Source of the DNA: an uncultured Pseudomonadales bacterium
GTDB lineage: Bacteria > Pseudomonadota > Gammaproteobacteria > Pseudomonadales > Azotimanducaceae
DNA: 64,000 nucleotides
Reading direction: 5' to 3'
Assembly: GCA_958296195.1 (NCBI GenBank)
Contig: OY282455.1
Location: forward strand, 558,001-622,000
Below the pieces are notes generated by a model. The model saw nothing but the letters and a program-made list of their open reading frames with translations, was not told the origin of the DNA and ran no database searches. Shown here piece by piece: positions 8,193 to 19,602 of this stretch. Each line of letters starts with the position of its first letter. Position 1 is the stretch's first letter. The position numbers were made by a program, and so were the translations under genes.

Positions 8193-9539
8193 TCAGGCGC
8201 CTCCCGCCACCGTCATGCGTTCGATGAGGACGCTGGGGGCGATGACGTTGCCGCGTTGGTCGTGGTCGTCGCCAGTGGCGACGATGCGGCGCAGGATGTC
8301 CTTGAGATTGGCGGCGATGGTGACCTCATGCACCGGATATTGGACTTCGCCATTCTCCACCCAGAAGCCGGCGGCGCCGCGGGAATAGTCGCCAGTCACC
8401 TGGTTGACGCCCTGGCCCATCAGGTCGGTGACGTAGAGACCGCGGCCCATTTCCTTGAACAGCGCCTCGGCCGGCGTGGTTTTGCCTTCCAAGCGCAGGT
8501 TGTGAACGCCGCCGGCGTTACCGGTGGTGGGCAGGCCCAAACGCCGGCCGGAGTAGGCAGAGAGGGCGTAGCTGCGCACCGCTCCGGCGTCGATGAACGC
8601 TTTTTCCGCAGTGACCACGCCGTCGCCGTCGAAGGCGGCGCTGCCGAACCGTCCCGGCAGCAGGGGTTGCTCGAACAGGCGCAATTGCCGGCTGGCCACT
8701 TCCGCCCCCAAGGAATCCAGCAGGAAGGAGGCCTTGCGGTAGAGCGGCCCGCCGCTTAAAGCCGCAATGACGTGCCTAGCTAAGGAGCGGGCGGTCTGCG
8801 GGTCGTAGAGCACCGGATGTTCGCCAGTGGCGATTTTGCGCGGTGACAGCCTCGCCACAGTGCGCTGCGCCGCCGTGCGCCCGATTTGCTCCGGCACCTC
8901 CAAGGCCTTGGGGTTGCGATCCGCGCTGTACCAGTAGTCCCGCTGCATGCCGTTGCCGTCCTCGGCGATCAACACGCAGCTTAGGCTCTGGCTAGTGGTG
9001 GCGTAGCTGCCCATGAAGCCGTGGGAGTTGGCATAGACCGTGCAGGACTGGGAACTGCTGGCCTCCGCGCCCTCCGAGTTGACGATGCGCCGGTCATGGC
9101 TGAACCCGGCAGCCTCGCAGGCTTGCGCGGCGGCCGTTGCCACCTCGGTGTCCAAGGGGATGGGATGGAACAGGTCTAAGTCAGGCAGGCGCCTTGCCAG
9201 CAAGGCCGGGTCGGCCAAGCCGTTGCAGGGATCCTCCTGGGTGTGGCGGGCGATGTCGAGCGCTCGGGCCACGGTTTCCCGAATGGCGTCCTCGCTGCTG
9301 TCCGAGGTGCTGGCGGCGCCGGTGCGCCGGCCGTTGTGAACGGAGATGTCGAAACCGCGGTCGGCGTTGAACTCCACGGTCTCCAACTCGCCCTTGCGCA
9401 CCTTGAGGGTCAGGCCGATGTCTTGGGAGACGGACACCTCCGCGGCGCTGGCGCCGCCGCGCCGGGCCTCCTGCAGTATGGCGCCGGCGAGGGTCCGCAG
9501 TTCCTCCTCCTGCTGCCTGATATCGACTTCCCGACGCAT
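8193..9539 (-). CDS. pmbA: Metalloprotease subunit TldE/PmbA
   Basis: PmbA (TldE) pairs with TldD to form a heterodimeric metalloprotease. It processes peptides such as microcin B17 precursor and degrades unfolded peptides such as CcdA. The 448-residue protein shows the PmbA/TldD fold phrases, for example the C-terminal GAAGFWVENGEVQYPVHEVT, and lacks the HExxxH zinc site, as expected for the E subunit. It is encoded 13 bases downstream of tldD on the same strand, so the two partners are co-transcribed. In many gammaproteobacteria yjgA sits beside pmbA; it is absent here. Confidence 0.94.
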   Translation of the reverse strand: MRREVDIRQQEEELRTLAGAILQEARRGGASAAEVSVSQDIGLTLKVRKGELETVEFNADRGFDISVHNGRRTGAASTSDSSEDAIRETVARALDIARHTQEDPCNGLADPALLARRLPDLDLFHPIPLDTEVATAAAQACEAAGFSHDRRIVNSEGAEASSSQSCTVYANSHGFMGSYATTSQSLSCVLIAEDGNGMQRDYWYSADRNPKALEVPEQIGRTAAQRTVARLSPRKIATGEHPVLYDPQTARSLARHVIAALSGGPLYRKASFLLDSLGAEVASRQLRLFEQPLLPGRFGSAAFDGDGVVTAEKAFIDAGAVRSYALSAYSGRRLGLPTTGNAGGVHNLRLEGKTTPAEALFKEMGRGLYVTDLMGQGVNQVTGDYSRGAAGFWVENGEVQYPVHEVTIAANLKDILRRIVATGDDHDQRGNVIAPSVLIERMTVAGGA

Positions 9540-9552
9540 GGCGGCTTAGGCG

Positions 9553-10992
9553 CTAAGCGGAAGTGCCGCCGACGGTGATTTCATCGACCAGCAGAGTGGG
9601 TTGGCCCACGCCGACCGGCACCGTTTGGCCCTCCTTGCCGCAGACGCCCACGCCTTCATCCAAGGCTAGGTTGTTGCCGACCATGGACACGCGGGTCATC
9701 ACCTCCGGGCCGTTGCCGATGAGGGTCGCTCCGCGGATCGGCTGGGTCACCTTGCCCTTTTCGATCAGATAGGCTTCGGTGGTGGAGAAAACGAAGCGCC
9801 CGGAGGTGATGTCAACCTGACCGCCGCCGAAGTTCACCGCGTAGATGCCCTTGGGGCAGGCGGCGATGATCTCCTGCGGGTCGTAGGCGCCGGGCTGCAT
9901 GAAGGTGTTGGTCATGCGCGGCATGGGTTGATGGGCGTAGGACTGACGGCGGCCGTTGCCGGTGGCGGCGGCGCCCATCAGCTTGGCGTTCAGCTTGTCC
10001 TGCATGTAGCCGACCAGCGTACCGTTTTCGATCAGCACCGTGGGCTGGGTGGGTGTGCCTTCGTCGTCAATGCTGAGCGAACCGCGTCGGTTGGGGAGGG
10101 TGCCGTCGTCGATGACGGTGCAGGCTGGGGAGGCGACCTGCTCGCCGATGCGGTTGGCGAAAGCGGAGGCGCCCTTGCGGTTGAAGTCCCCCTCCAGGCC
10201 GTGGCCGACCGCTTCGTGCAGCAACACGCCGGGCCAGCCGGGGCCAAGCACCACCGGCATGGCGCCGGCCGGCGCCTCCACCGCGTCCAGATTGACCGCA
10301 GCGCAGCGCACCGCCTCTTGGGCCAACTCCTCCGGCCAGTTGTGGCTGAAGGCACTCAGGTCGCGGCGCCCGCCTCCCCCGGCGTAGCCGCTCTCCCGGC
10401 GCTTGCCTTCGACGACGATGACGGAGACGCCTAGCCGCGCCATGGGCCGTGCGTCCGCCGCCAATACGCCGTCCGTGGCCATGACCAAAACGGTCTCAAA
10501 ACTTAAGGAAAGGTGGACGCTGACCTCCTGCACCCGGTTGTCCATGCGGCGGGCGGCTCGGTCGATGCGCGAAAGCAGGGCCACCTTGTCTCCTTGCCCT
10601 AGGGTCGGAATGGGATTGACGCCTTCGTATATAGGCTGCACCACCTGTGCTTGCAGCGCCTGCGCCTCTTGCGATGCGCCGGAGCGAACGATGGCGCAGG
10701 CGGCCTCCACGGCGCTCTTGAACCCTTGCGGACGAATGTCCTCAACATAGGCGGCACCGGTCTTCTCGCCGCTGACGGCGCGTACGCCGACGCCTCGGTC
10801 AACGCTGAAGCTGCCGTGCTTCACCTTGCCGTCCTCCAGCGCCCAACTCTCCGATTTGCGGCTTTGAAAGAAGGCTTCGCCTAGGTCGGCGCCGGCTGCG
10901 GCCAACCGGCCAAGCGCCTTTTCCACGTCTTGCCGGCAAAGATCAGCCGGCCCGAGCAGAGTTGCTTCCGCGACAGCCACCAAGCCGCTCAT
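9553..10992 (-). CDS. tldD: Metalloprotease subunit TldD
   Basis: TldD is the catalytic zinc subunit of the TldD/TldE protease. The 479-residue protein carries the HExxxH motif HEAVGH near residue 260 and the C-terminal glycine-rich phrases typical of the family ([20 protein letters not shown] and the following region). The start ATG overlaps the end of yhdP by four bases, and pmbA follows after 13 bases, so yhdP-tldD-pmbA forms one transcription unit. Length agrees with the family (about 480). Confidence 0.95.
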   Translation of the reverse strand: MSGLVAVAEATLLGPADLCRQDVEKALGRLAAAGADLGEAFFQSRKSESWALEDGKVKHGSFSVDRGVGVRAVSGEKTGAAYVEDIRPQGFKSAVEAACAIVRSGASQEAQALQAQVVQPIYEGVNPIPTLGQGDKVALLSRIDRAARRMDNRVQEVSVHLSLSFETVLVMATDGVLAADARPMARLGVSVIVVEGKRRESGYAGGGGRRDLSAFSHNWPEELAQEAVRCAAVNLDAVEAPAGAMPVVLGPGWPGVLLHEAVGHGLEGDFNRKGASAFANRIGEQVASPACTVIDDGTLPNRRGSLSIDDEGTPTQPTVLIENGTLVGYMQDKLNAKLMGAAATGNGRRQSYAHQPMPRMTNTFMQPGAYDPQEIIAACPKGIYAVNFGGGQVDITSGRFVFSTTEAYLIEKGKVTQPIRGATLIGNGPEVMTRVSMVGNNLALDEGVGVCGKEGQTVPVGVGQPTLLVDEITVGGTSA

Positions 10993-13900
10993 CTACCGCC
11001 GCCTTGGGCTTGCGCCGACTCGTCCGGCAGTTCGTGGAAGGTTTGCATGTTGTCGTTCCAAATGCCCACCAGTTTAACCTCGGGATCGTCCCAAGGGCCG
11101 CTGACTTCATACTTGGCGCTGCTGAACTGCTTGATCTGCTTCTTCAGCATCTGTTGCCCGGCCAGCACGGCCAGCCCGGTCACCGGATTGGCCCAGGAGA
11201 CGTACACGGCGTACCAAGGCAAGCTGTCATCGACCGGCAGGGTCACGATCATCTCGTTGTTGTTCATCACGCCGGCCACTAGGTCGATGCTGCCGCCGAT
11301 CTTGAAGTCGGAGCCGGAACCCTTGATCTTCGCCGGCTCCAGAAAGGTGAGGGTGCCGCTGTCGAGACGGGTCTTCGCCTTGATGCTGTCGAAGCTGACG
11401 CCCTTGCCCACCACGTCCTTGAAGTTGAATTTCATGCGCTTGGCGATGGTGTTGAAGTTTAGCAGGCTGAAGATGCGCCTAGCGCCGGCGCCGCTCTCGA
11501 CTTCCACGAAGCGGCCGTCTCTGGCGTGGAAGGAGGCGGTGCCGACCAAGTTCTCGATTGAGACGTTCAGGGGGGAACCGGGCCATCGGCCTTCCACAGT
11601 GAGTTCGGCGGAGTTCGAATGCAAGCTGGGCGCATAGCCCCACTGCGGCAGCACTTCATGCAGGTCCTGCATGTTCAGCTCGGCGGAGGCGGCGCTGGCG
11701 TCGGTTTGCCGATCCCAGAAAACACCGTTTGGAGCGGTTATGGCGGTGCCCTTCAGTTCGCCTTCAAGATCGTTTAGGGCCACGCCCTCTTCGCTGGGAC
11801 GCATGGCGAATGACCAGCGCCCGAAGTCCTCCGCACCGATGAGGATGGAGTCGATGGTCACGTCGGCGGCTGGAAGGCGGTTGATGACGGCGGCGTCAAG
11901 GGGATCCTCCTCAGACTCGCTCTCGGGCAGGATGATGGCGTTGAAGTGCAGTTCCAAGGGAGCGTTCCCGGGGTCGCGCAGACGCCCTTTGAGGTGCTCG
12001 GAGTCAAAGGCCAGCGCCATCACGCCGTCACGGAAGTTGCCTTGCACCCGAACGTCCTGAAAGTCAGTCGCCTCAATGGTCACCCGCCCCACATCGACAT
12101 CCTGCAGCCGCCAAGGTGCGGGAAACTCCCAATCCCCCGCGCCCTGGGTCCACTCGTGGACATCGACCGCTTCGGTGGCGCCGGAGATGAGAATTTCGTC
12201 CTGGGTTGGGGGGGCCGGCGGCGGGCCGCGCACGCCCAGAGCGCCGCGCAACGGCGCTTCGTCCACATGCAGCCAGCCTTGGACGACGCCGTGGCTGAAG
12301 TCGATGGCGACGTATTCATCCAGGAAGTCCAAGTCCACTTGGATGGGCCGCGCAACGTCCGCCGCCTTGCCGAACTCTCCGGGCAGGAGAATTTGCAGGC
12401 CCGTCGAGTCGGTGTGGGTGGTTAGGCGGGGTGTTCGATCGTCGGCGAAAATGGAGAGCGTGGCGTCAAAGGGAAAGGTTCCCGAAGCCAAGCCGGGGTC
12501 CTCCATTGCCGCTAGATGGTAAACGTCTGCCGGGGTGGCTTGGCCGATGAAGTGGAAGTTGATCGAGCCGTCGGCCGCGCTGGCCGTCAGGGTGGCGGGA
12601 TGGCCGAACAGGTTGGCCGCCACCGGCCCCGAATTGAGTTCGTAGGGAAATTGATAGCTGGCTGCGCCCTTTAGGCCGGCTACCGTCAAGCGGTAGTTGG
12701 GCATGGCCAGCGCCCAATCATCCAGATCGAAGGCCAAGCTGGCCGCTAGTTGCTCTTGCCCCCTCGCCGCGGCCGGCGGCTCGTTCAGGGGCGCAAATAT
12801 CCGGCCGCTGACACCGATGCGCCCTTGGCTGGTCCAGTTCGGCTGCACGAAGGAAAGCCATTCCGCTAGGGGAGAGGCGCGCACATACGCCAAGGCGTCG
12901 CCGCCGCTGGCCTCCGCCTTCAGGTCAACGTTGGCGAACGCGCCGTTGCCGCCCACATGCACGTCGCTGGCCTGAACCACCACTCCGAGGGAGGAGGCTG
13001 CTGCAATGCGGGCGAAGACGTCTTCGCCCGACACCGACAGATCGCCGTTGGCGTCGGCGATGCGCGGCCAGTCTTCATGGAAGCGCACCTCGCCGTCAAT
13101 GACCCTTGCGCTTAGGGCCGCCCGCCTGGAGTAATCATGGGGCTGGGTGTGAACTTGGCCTTGGTAGGCTAGCTGGAAGTCGGCCAACTCACCGCTGCGG
13201 GGCGCTTCGTGCAGCCATTGCATGAGGCCGGCGGGAAGGGTGAAGGGGACATAGATGCGGGCGTCGGGCACTCGCAGGCGGTTGACGCTCAACAGCAACG
13301 ACAGGCGCTGGTCGAAACGTTGGGGGGGCCGGGCCAAGGCGAAGGTTCCAGCCACCGGGCCGTCCTGCAAATCGGCCCGGAAATAGGTGGATCTGGCGCC
13401 CAGGTAGCCATCGCCAAACCAGCCGTCGATGTGGCCCTGCACGTTGTTCAGCCGCCAAGAGTCGGTGAAGGTGTCCGCAAAGTGGGCCTGCACGGACTCG
13501 GCGTTCAACGCCAGCACGAGGCCGCGCTCGTAGCCGAGCAGGGCGCCGTCCACGCCGGTGAGCATGGGCAGGCCCCGATGCGCGGAAGTTGCGGCGCCAT
13601 CCAAGGTGGCCGCATAGGCCATGCCGTCCGTTGACAGCCGCACATGCACGTTGCGGACATGGCCTTGCGGGTTCGCGCCGGCCAGCCACCCCGTCGCCGC
13701 TTCCGATTCGTCCAGCGTTTTGATGAGCAGTTGGTTGATCGCGTCAAGATGCAGTTCATCGGTCCAAAGATCGACCCGCCATCCATCGCTGTGGGCGATG
13801 ATGGGGTTCAGCTCCAACCCTAGGTCGCCGCTGCTGAGCTTTGCGTTCGCAATGACCGCGGTGTGCAGGCCCCCTGTGCTGACCGCTTCGATTCGGGCGT

Positions 13901-14765
13901 CGAGCCGGGTCTGGGCGACCGCGCTCGCCTCTTGGCGAATTTGCACCGCGAATTCGCCGCCGCCGCTTTCGCCCCGCTGCGCCCACTGCCCGTTCGCGTC
14001 CACCTCAATGCCGGCGGGGAAGTTCAGCCAAGGCAGGTAGGCGGGCAGCACGGCCAAGGTTCCGGCAACCTCCAGATGGCGTTCCGACGGCTGCAAGGAC
14101 CAGCGGTTGGGGCGAGCCCGCCAGCGCAGGCTTAGGGAGCAGCGTTCGCCGCACTCAGTCGCCGACCCGCCAACCGCCGCCTGATCGGTTGCAGAGCCGG
14201 GCGCAGTCGAGGAGTTGCGGGCCAAGTTCAGATCAAAGCTGTGCAGCCCATTCCGATTGATGCCCAGCGCCTCAACATGCAGGTCGCTGTCGGCGGCGCC
14301 GACCATCCGCAGCAACCCTCTGAATCTAATCTCGTCGGTGTCGTTCAAGAGGTTGACCCAATCGAAGTCCAGCGGCCCGTTACTCACACCCGCCAGAGTC
14401 CAGCGGCCATCGACGTAGGCAACATCCAGTTGGGCGCGTTCCACAAACAGCCGGCGCAGGATCAGGCGGCTGCGCAGCAGCGTTTCCAGCCAGTCGAATT
14501 CGACGAGCACCTGTTCGGCCCAGCCGCCCGGCGCCTCGATCCGGTCCAGGCGCAGCAGCGGGTTGAGGCCGTCCCAGCCGCCCCGCAACCCGACCAAGGT
14601 GGCCTGTTCGCCAAAGTAGGTGTTGACGGCCCCGCTAAGATCGTCCAGCAGCCGCATGCCCAGCCGTCCGGCGCCTTGCACGAATGCGGCCACCAGCAAA
14701 ACCAACGCCAGATAGCCGGCGATGGGATGGGCCAGGAGGCGGCGACTGTGGGTGAGGATGTCCAA
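10989..14765 (-). CDS. yhdP: AsmA-like envelope protein YhdP
   Basis: YhdP belongs to the AsmA-like bridge proteins proposed to move phospholipids between inner and outer membranes. The 1258-residue protein has a single N-terminal transmembrane helix (about residues 17-35) followed by a very long beta-rich periplasmic region with repeating groove segments. Its DUF3971/AsmA-like C-terminus includes [16 protein letters not shown] and [14 protein letters not shown]-like phrases. The start is a TTG seven bases after the rng stop. The order mreBCD-maf-rng-yhdP-tldD is conserved in gammaproteobacteria and supports the name. Confidence 0.92.
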   Translation of the reverse strand: MDILTHSRRLLAHPIAGYLALVLLVAAFVQGAGRLGMRLLDDLSGAVNTYFGEQATLVGLRGGWDGLNPLLRLDRIEAPGGWAEQVLVEFDWLETLLRSRLILRRLFVERAQLDVAYVDGRWTLAGVSNGPLDFDWVNLLNDTDEIRFRGLLRMVGAADSDLHVEALGINRNGLHSFDLNLARNSSTAPGSATDQAAVGGSATECGERCSLSLRWRARPNRWSLQPSERHLEVAGTLAVLPAYLPWLNFPAGIEVDANGQWAQRGESGGGEFAVQIRQEASAVAQTRLDARIEAVSTGGLHTAVIANAKLSSGDLGLELNPIIAHSDGWRVDLWTDELHLDAINQLLIKTLDESEAATGWLAGANPQGHVRNVHVRLSTDGMAYAATLDGAATSAHRGLPMLTGVDGALLGYERGLVLALNAESVQAHFADTFTDSWRLNNVQGHIDGWFGDGYLGARSTYFRADLQDGPVAGTFALARPPQRFDQRLSLLLSVNRLRVPDARIYVPFTLPAGLMQWLHEAPRSGELADFQLAYQGQVHTQPHDYSRRAALSARVIDGEVRFHEDWPRIADANGDLSVSGEDVFARIAAASSLGVVVQASDVHVGGNGAFANVDLKAEASGGDALAYVRASPLAEWLSFVQPNWTSQGRIGVSGRIFAPLNEPPAAARGQEQLAASLAFDLDDWALAMPNYRLTVAGLKGAASYQFPYELNSGPVAANLFGHPATLTASAADGSINFHFIGQATPADVYHLAAMEDPGLASGTFPFDATLSIFADDRTPRLTTHTDSTGLQILLPGEFGKAADVARPIQVDLDFLDEYVAIDFSHGVVQGWLHVDEAPLRGALGVRGPPPAPPTQDEILISGATEAVDVHEWTQGAGDWEFPAPWRLQDVDVGRVTIEATDFQDVRVQGNFRDGVMALAFDSEHLKGRLRDPGNAPLELHFNAIILPESESEEDPLDAAVINRLPAADVTIDSILIGAEDFGRWSFAMRPSEEGVALNDLEGELKGTAITAPNGVFWDRQTDASAASAELNMQDLHEVLPQWGYAPSLHSNSAELTVEGRWPGSPLNVSIENLVGTASFHARDGRFVEVESGAGARRIFSLLNFNTIAKRMKFNFKDVVGKGVSFDSIKAKTRLDSGTLTFLEPAKIKGSGSDFKIGGSIDLVAGVMNNNEMIVTLPVDDSLPWYAVYVSWANPVTGLAVLAGQQMLKKQIKQFSSAKYEVSGPWDDPEVKLVGIWNDNMQTFHELPDESAQAQGGGR

Positions 14766-14771
14766 ACGCTG

Positions 14772-16262
14772 CTACCGAGAGGTGCCCTGCATCCCAACTA
14801 GGTCGAACTCTCCCGGACCGTAGCTCGGCTCCACCTGCAGGCGTATTTCCTGTCCGATCCGGTTGGCGATGGCCGCAAGCTGCGAGGCGTCCTCGTCGAG
14901 CAAGCGATCCACCACGGCTTCCGGCGCCCGAATCAGGTATTCATCCGCGCTTTGCCGGCGCTCGGCCTGGGCGTCGCGCAGGATGGTGCGAAAGATCTCT
15001 ATGCAAGTCGTTTCGCTGGTCTTGGTCAGGCCGACCCCGGCGCACATTGGGCAAGGTTCGCAGGTCTGCCGGGCTAAGCTCTCCCGAGTTCGCTTGCGGC
15101 TCATTTGCACCAAGCCCAAGGAGGAGAAGCCCTCGAAGTCGAGCCGTGCCCGGTCTCCCTTGCCGGCGTTCTCGAGGGTGCGCAGCACTTGGCGCTGATG
15201 CTCCGGGTTCTCCATGTCGATGAAGTCAACGACGATGATGCCGCCGAGGTTGCGCAGCCGAAGCTGCCGCGGGATCACGCTGGCCGCCTCCAGGTTGGTG
15301 CGGAACACGGTTTCCTCAAAACGGCCGCCGCCTAGGAAACTGCCGGTGTTGACGTCGATGGTAATCATCGCCTCCGTCTGTTCAATGACCAGAAAGCCGC
15401 CGCATTTCAGTTCCACTCGAGGCAGCAGCGCCCGAGCCGCCTCGTCCTCAATGCCGAAGCGTTCAAACATCGGCCTAGGCTCCGCATAGGCTTCAATGCA
15501 AGCCGAGGCGTCCGGCAGAAATTCGGCGGCGAAGTTTGCAGCTCTGCGGTAGGTTTCCTCGTCATCGATGAGTATGCGCTGAACGCGCGGCCCGGACAGA
15601 TCGCGCAGCACCCGCAAGGGCAACGGAATGTCCTCGTAGATGAGCGCCGGGCACTGTGCAGCGGCTTGCTTGGCGGCGACTTTCTCCCAAATGCGCGTCA
15701 GTTGCCGAATGTCAGCCGCAAGGACTTCCCGCGGCGCACCTGCGCTGACGGTGCGGGCGATGAACCCCATATCGACCCCGAGGTCGGTTTGGATATCCTC
15801 GATGAGCTGGCGCAGCCGTTCGCGTTCCTCGTCGTCCTCGATTCGCCTTGAGATGTCGACATGCTTGCCGAAGGGCGTCAGCACGACGTGCCCAGCGGCG
15901 AGGGTGACCGCTGTAGTCAGCCGCAGGCCCTTGCCGGAGATGGGGTCCCTGATGGCCTGCACCAGCACTTCCTGGCCTTCATGAACGAGATCGCGAATGT
16001 CTGGCGCTGGGGTTTCTTCGCCTTCGTCGGCAACTTTTGGTCCCAAGCTGCGGCTGTGCAGGAAGCCGGGGCGCTCCAGCCCCAAATCCACGAAGGCGGC
16101 CTGCATGGAGGGGATGGGCCGCCCCACCCTGCCAAGATAGATGTTGCCGGTGTAGCTGTAGCCGCCGCCCCGGGCGATGTGCAGCTCCTGCAGTGCGCCG
16201 CCTTCGAGCAGAGCGACCCGGGTCTCGAATTCGTTGACGTTGATCAGCAGTTCTTCGGGCAT
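14772..16262 (-). CDS. rng: Ribonuclease G
   Basis: RNase G is an endoribonuclease of the RNase E/G family that matures the 16S rRNA 5' end and degrades some mRNAs. From ATG 16262 (MPEELLINVNEFETRVALLEGG) the product is 496 residues, matching the 489-residue E. coli protein. It has an S1 RNA-binding domain near the N-terminus, the catalytic DNase-I-like core with MITIDVNTGSFLGGG and GGIIVVDFIDME (the two Mg2+-binding aspartates), and the CEPCPMCAG zinc-link cysteines. It lacks the long C-terminal scaffold of RNase E. A longer frame starting 10 codons earlier is possible but does not match family starts. It overlaps maf slightly. Confidence 0.96.
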   Translation of the reverse strand: MPEELLINVNEFETRVALLEGGALQELHIARGGGYSYTGNIYLGRVGRPIPSMQAAFVDLGLERPGFLHSRSLGPKVADEGEETPAPDIRDLVHEGQEVLVQAIRDPISGKGLRLTTAVTLAAGHVVLTPFGKHVDISRRIEDDEERERLRQLIEDIQTDLGVDMGFIARTVSAGAPREVLAADIRQLTRIWEKVAAKQAAAQCPALIYEDIPLPLRVLRDLSGPRVQRILIDDEETYRRAANFAAEFLPDASACIEAYAEPRPMFERFGIEDEAARALLPRVELKCGGFLVIEQTEAMITIDVNTGSFLGGGRFEETVFRTNLEAASVIPRQLRLRNLGGIIVVDFIDMENPEHQRQVLRTLENAGKGDRARLDFEGFSSLGLVQMSRKRTRESLARQTCEPCPMCAGVGLTKTSETTCIEIFRTILRDAQAERRQSADEYLIRAPEAVVDRLLDEDASQLAAIANRIGQEIRLQVEPSYGPGEFDLVGMQGTSR

Positions 16263-16855
16263 GTCGTTGCTCGGTCCAGCCGATGGTGCCAAGGGTCGAA
16301 CTTAAAGCGCTTAAGCAACTCTTCGGTCTCCGCTAAGGGCAACCCGACCACCGCGCTGTAGCTGCCGCGGATGTGCTTGACGAATATACCCCCAATGCCT
16401 TGAATGCCATAGCCTCCCGACTTGTCCGCCGGCTCGCCGGTGCGCCAATAGGCTTGGGCCAACTTGGCGTTTATCGGCTTCAGAGTGACCTCCGTGGAAA
16501 CGACGCGAGTGAGCTGCGACTGTCCGTCGGTCAGGCAGACGCCGGTGATGACCTGATGCGAGCGGCCGCTGAGAGCGGCCAGCATGCCCAAACCCTCCTC
16601 TTGGCTGCTTGGTTTGCCGAACGCCGCATCGCCGAGGGCCACCACCGTGTCGGCCGCCAACGTCAGGCAACCGCTCCGTTGCACCGCTTGCGCCTTGCAA
16701 ATGGACAAGCGCTCAACCCGTTCCCAAACGGACTCGCCGGAGTTCGGGGATTCGTCTATCGCCGGAGGGCAAACCTCGAAGGGTAGGGCGATTTGCCGCA
16801 GCAAGTCGGCCCGCCGGGGCGAAGCCGATGCAAGTATCAGCGGTCTATGGAGCAA
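16244..16855 (-). CDS. maf: Maf/YhdE nucleotide pyrophosphatase
   Basis: Maf proteins are house-cleaning dNTP/NTP pyrophosphatases; the YhdE type hydrolyses dTTP and UTP. The 203-residue protein begins with the signature LILASASPRRADLL and contains the conserved DTVVALGD and SGGYGIQGIGG-like segments that hold the catalytic aspartate and lysine region. The start is a TTG overlapping the end of mreD by 11 bases. Position between mreD and rng is standard and points to the YhdE subgroup. Confidence 0.94.
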   Translation of the reverse strand: MLHRPLILASASPRRADLLRQIALPFEVCPPAIDESPNSGESVWERVERLSICKAQAVQRSGCLTLAADTVVALGDAAFGKPSSQEEGLGMLAALSGRSHQVITGVCLTDGQSQLTRVVSTEVTLKPINAKLAQAYWRTGEPADKSGGYGIQGIGGIFVKHIRGSYSAVVGLPLAETEELLKRFKFDPWHHRLDRATTCPKNC

Positions 16856-17339
16856 GGTGTTGATTTTGCTTGCGCCGGATCAGCAGGTTGGAGAACAGCC
16901 AAATCAAGGTGCTGGTCAGGGTGGGGGCCCAGAGCGTAGGAGAATAAGGCTGGTCCATGGTGACGTTGCGCACTAGCTGGCCCACCAATTCGGCCGCAAA
17001 AAACAGCACGGCGGCTGCCGCGGCCTGCAGCAACGGAGAGTATGTGCGCAGTTGATGGCGAAAGCGAGTGATGACGAAGGTTGCCAGGGCGAAGATCGCT
17101 CCGTTCAGGCCCAACGGATCCGAGTTGAGCACATCGACAGTGAATCCGAACAGCCAAACCAAGGGAAGGCTGAGCAGCCTAGGCGCAGCGAGGGCCCAAA
17201 AGAGAATGGCTAGCAGCACCCAGTGCGGCCGCAGCCAGCCCATCCACTCGGGAGCGCTGGCCGGCAGATGGGCTGTGTGCAGCACTAGCGACGCCAGTAG
17301 CGTCAGCGCAACTGCAACGCCATCCGACCAGGGCCTCAC
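16845..17339 (-). CDS. mreD: Rod shape-determining protein MreD
   Basis: MreD is a small polytopic inner-membrane protein of the elongasome, which guides lateral wall synthesis with MreB and MreC. The 164-residue product consists almost entirely of five or six hydrophobic helices separated by short loops, typical for the family. The GTG start overlaps the mreC stop (GTGA), so translation is probably coupled. MreD sequences diverge strongly, so identity rests on size, topology and position between mreC and maf. Confidence 0.93.
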   Translation of the reverse strand: MRPWSDGVAVALTLLASLVLHTAHLPASAPEWMGWLRPHWVLLAILFWALAAPRLLSLPLVWLFGFTVDVLNSDPLGLNGAIFALATFVITRFRHQLRTYSPLLQAAAAAVLFFAAELVGQLVRNVTMDQPYSPTLWAPTLTSTLIWLFSNLLIRRKQNQHLAP

Positions 17340-18169
17340 GGCTGCTCCTCGCCAACGTCCTTCAAGATCACCAAAATGTGGCGGGCGCGGTCCAGTTGGG
17401 CGCTGGGGCGCACATCGACCAGAGTGAAGTTGTAGGAGGGCCCAGGGCGGACGGACTGCACCTCTCCCACTGGATAGCCGTATGGAAACACTCGGCCGAG
17501 GCCGGAGGCGACGATCTTGTCGCCGGCGCGAATGTCTGCGGTCAACGGCAGACTGTTGATTTGCAGCCTGTCGATTTGGCCGGTGCCATTGGCGATGCCG
17601 CGCAGCCCGTTGCGAACCGCCTCCACCGGCAGCCCATGCCGCGCATCCGTAATCATGAGGACTCGGGCGCTAAACTGGCTGACCTCCAGAACTTGGCCGA
17701 ACAAGCCCTCGGAATCCAGCACCGCATGACCGATTTTCACGCCGTCCGCGGCGCCTTTGTCGATCACCACTTGGTGAACGGTGGAGATTGGCGTTACGCC
17801 CACGATTTCAGCGATCAGCACGGGGTCCGTGGTGCGCGGCTTGCTGCCGAGCAGGGTGCGCATTTGGTTGTTCTCAGTCCGCAGCGCCTCCATCTGCTGC
17901 GTCAATTGGGACAACTTCAGGTTGCGCTGCGTCAATTGATCGATTTGATTGAGCATGGCTGTGCGGCTGACGATCGCCCTGCCGATTCCGTCCGCCGCCA
18001 TATAGGGAGATTGGGCGAGCAGGATGATGGGCGCCATCAGAACGTCGATGACGCTGCGAACCGGCTGCAGCAAGCGGGAACTGGAATCTAGGACAATGAA
18101 GATCAGGGAAATTAAGCTCAGGCCGAGCAACAGGTTGGCTCGGTGGGAGCGGCCTCTGGCGAATAGCAA
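17336..18169 (-). CDS. mreC: Rod shape-determining protein MreC
   Basis: MreC is a bitopic elongasome protein that binds penicillin-binding proteins in the periplasm. The 277-residue product has one N-terminal membrane helix (about 13-30), a coiled-coil (about 65-100) and the beta-barrel MreC domain with phrases such as VVIDKGAADGVKIGHAVLDS and GRVFPYGYPVGEVQSV. The only plausible start in frame is a TTG at 18169, with AGGAG about 12 bases upstream. A non-canonical start slightly upstream cannot be excluded. It lies 41 bases after mreB and overlaps mreD. Confidence 0.95.
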   Translation of the reverse strand: MLFARGRSHRANLLLGLSLISLIFIVLDSSSRLLQPVRSVIDVLMAPIILLAQSPYMAADGIGRAIVSRTAMLNQIDQLTQRNLKLSQLTQQMEALRTENNQMRTLLGSKPRTTDPVLIAEIVGVTPISTVHQVVIDKGAADGVKIGHAVLDSEGLFGQVLEVSQFSARVLMITDARHGLPVEAVRNGLRGIANGTGQIDRLQINSLPLTADIRAGDKIVASGLGRVFPYGYPVGEVQSVRPGPSYNFTLVDVRPSAQLDRARHILVILKDVGEEQP

Positions 18170-18210
18170 TTTGATGCCCGCTCTCCTATGCGGAACCTCG
18201 GTAGTTGCGG

Positions 18211-19269
<1,059 letters not shown>

Positions 19270-19310
19270 TTAACCCAACAAGGGTAGTGTTTGCAGTAAA
19301 CTCCTTAATT

Positions 19311-19598
19311 ATGAGTGAAAATGACATAAAAATCGATCACCTAGCGAAACTTGCGGCTTTGCGTTTGAGTGAGGACGAGCAGCCGGGGGTGTTGGCTGAC
19401 CTGCGCCGCATCATCGCCATGGTGGACGCGATGGGCGCTGTCGATGTGTCCGGCGTTGAGCCTTTGGCCCATCCCTTGGACGCAACCTTGGCGGTGCGCC
19501 CTGATCAAGTCACCGAAGAGGTTGACCGGCGGCGCTATCAAGCTGGCGCTCCGGCTGTGCGGGACGGCTTTTACCTCGTGCCCCGGGCCGTTGCATAG
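19311..19598 (+). CDS. gatC: Asp/Glu-tRNA amidotransferase subunit C
   Basis: GatC stabilises the GatA-GatB complex that converts Glu-tRNA(Gln) or Asp-tRNA(Asn) to the amidated form. From ATG 19311 the product is 95 residues, with family phrases IDHLAKLAALRLSEDE and VEPLAHPLD. A frame extension eight codons upstream lacks family similarity. gatA starts 4 bases after the stop. The whole gatCAB operon is intact, so this organism uses indirect aminoacylation for at least one amide amino acid. The tRNA-Gln(UUG) gene at 60 kb may be one of its substrates. Confidence 0.95.
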   Translation: MSENDIKIDHLAKLAALRLSEDEQPGVLADLRRIIAMVDAMGAVDVSGVEPLAHPLDATLAVRPDQVTEEVDRRRYQAGAPAVRDGFYLVPRAVA

Positions 19599-19602
19599 AC
19601 CC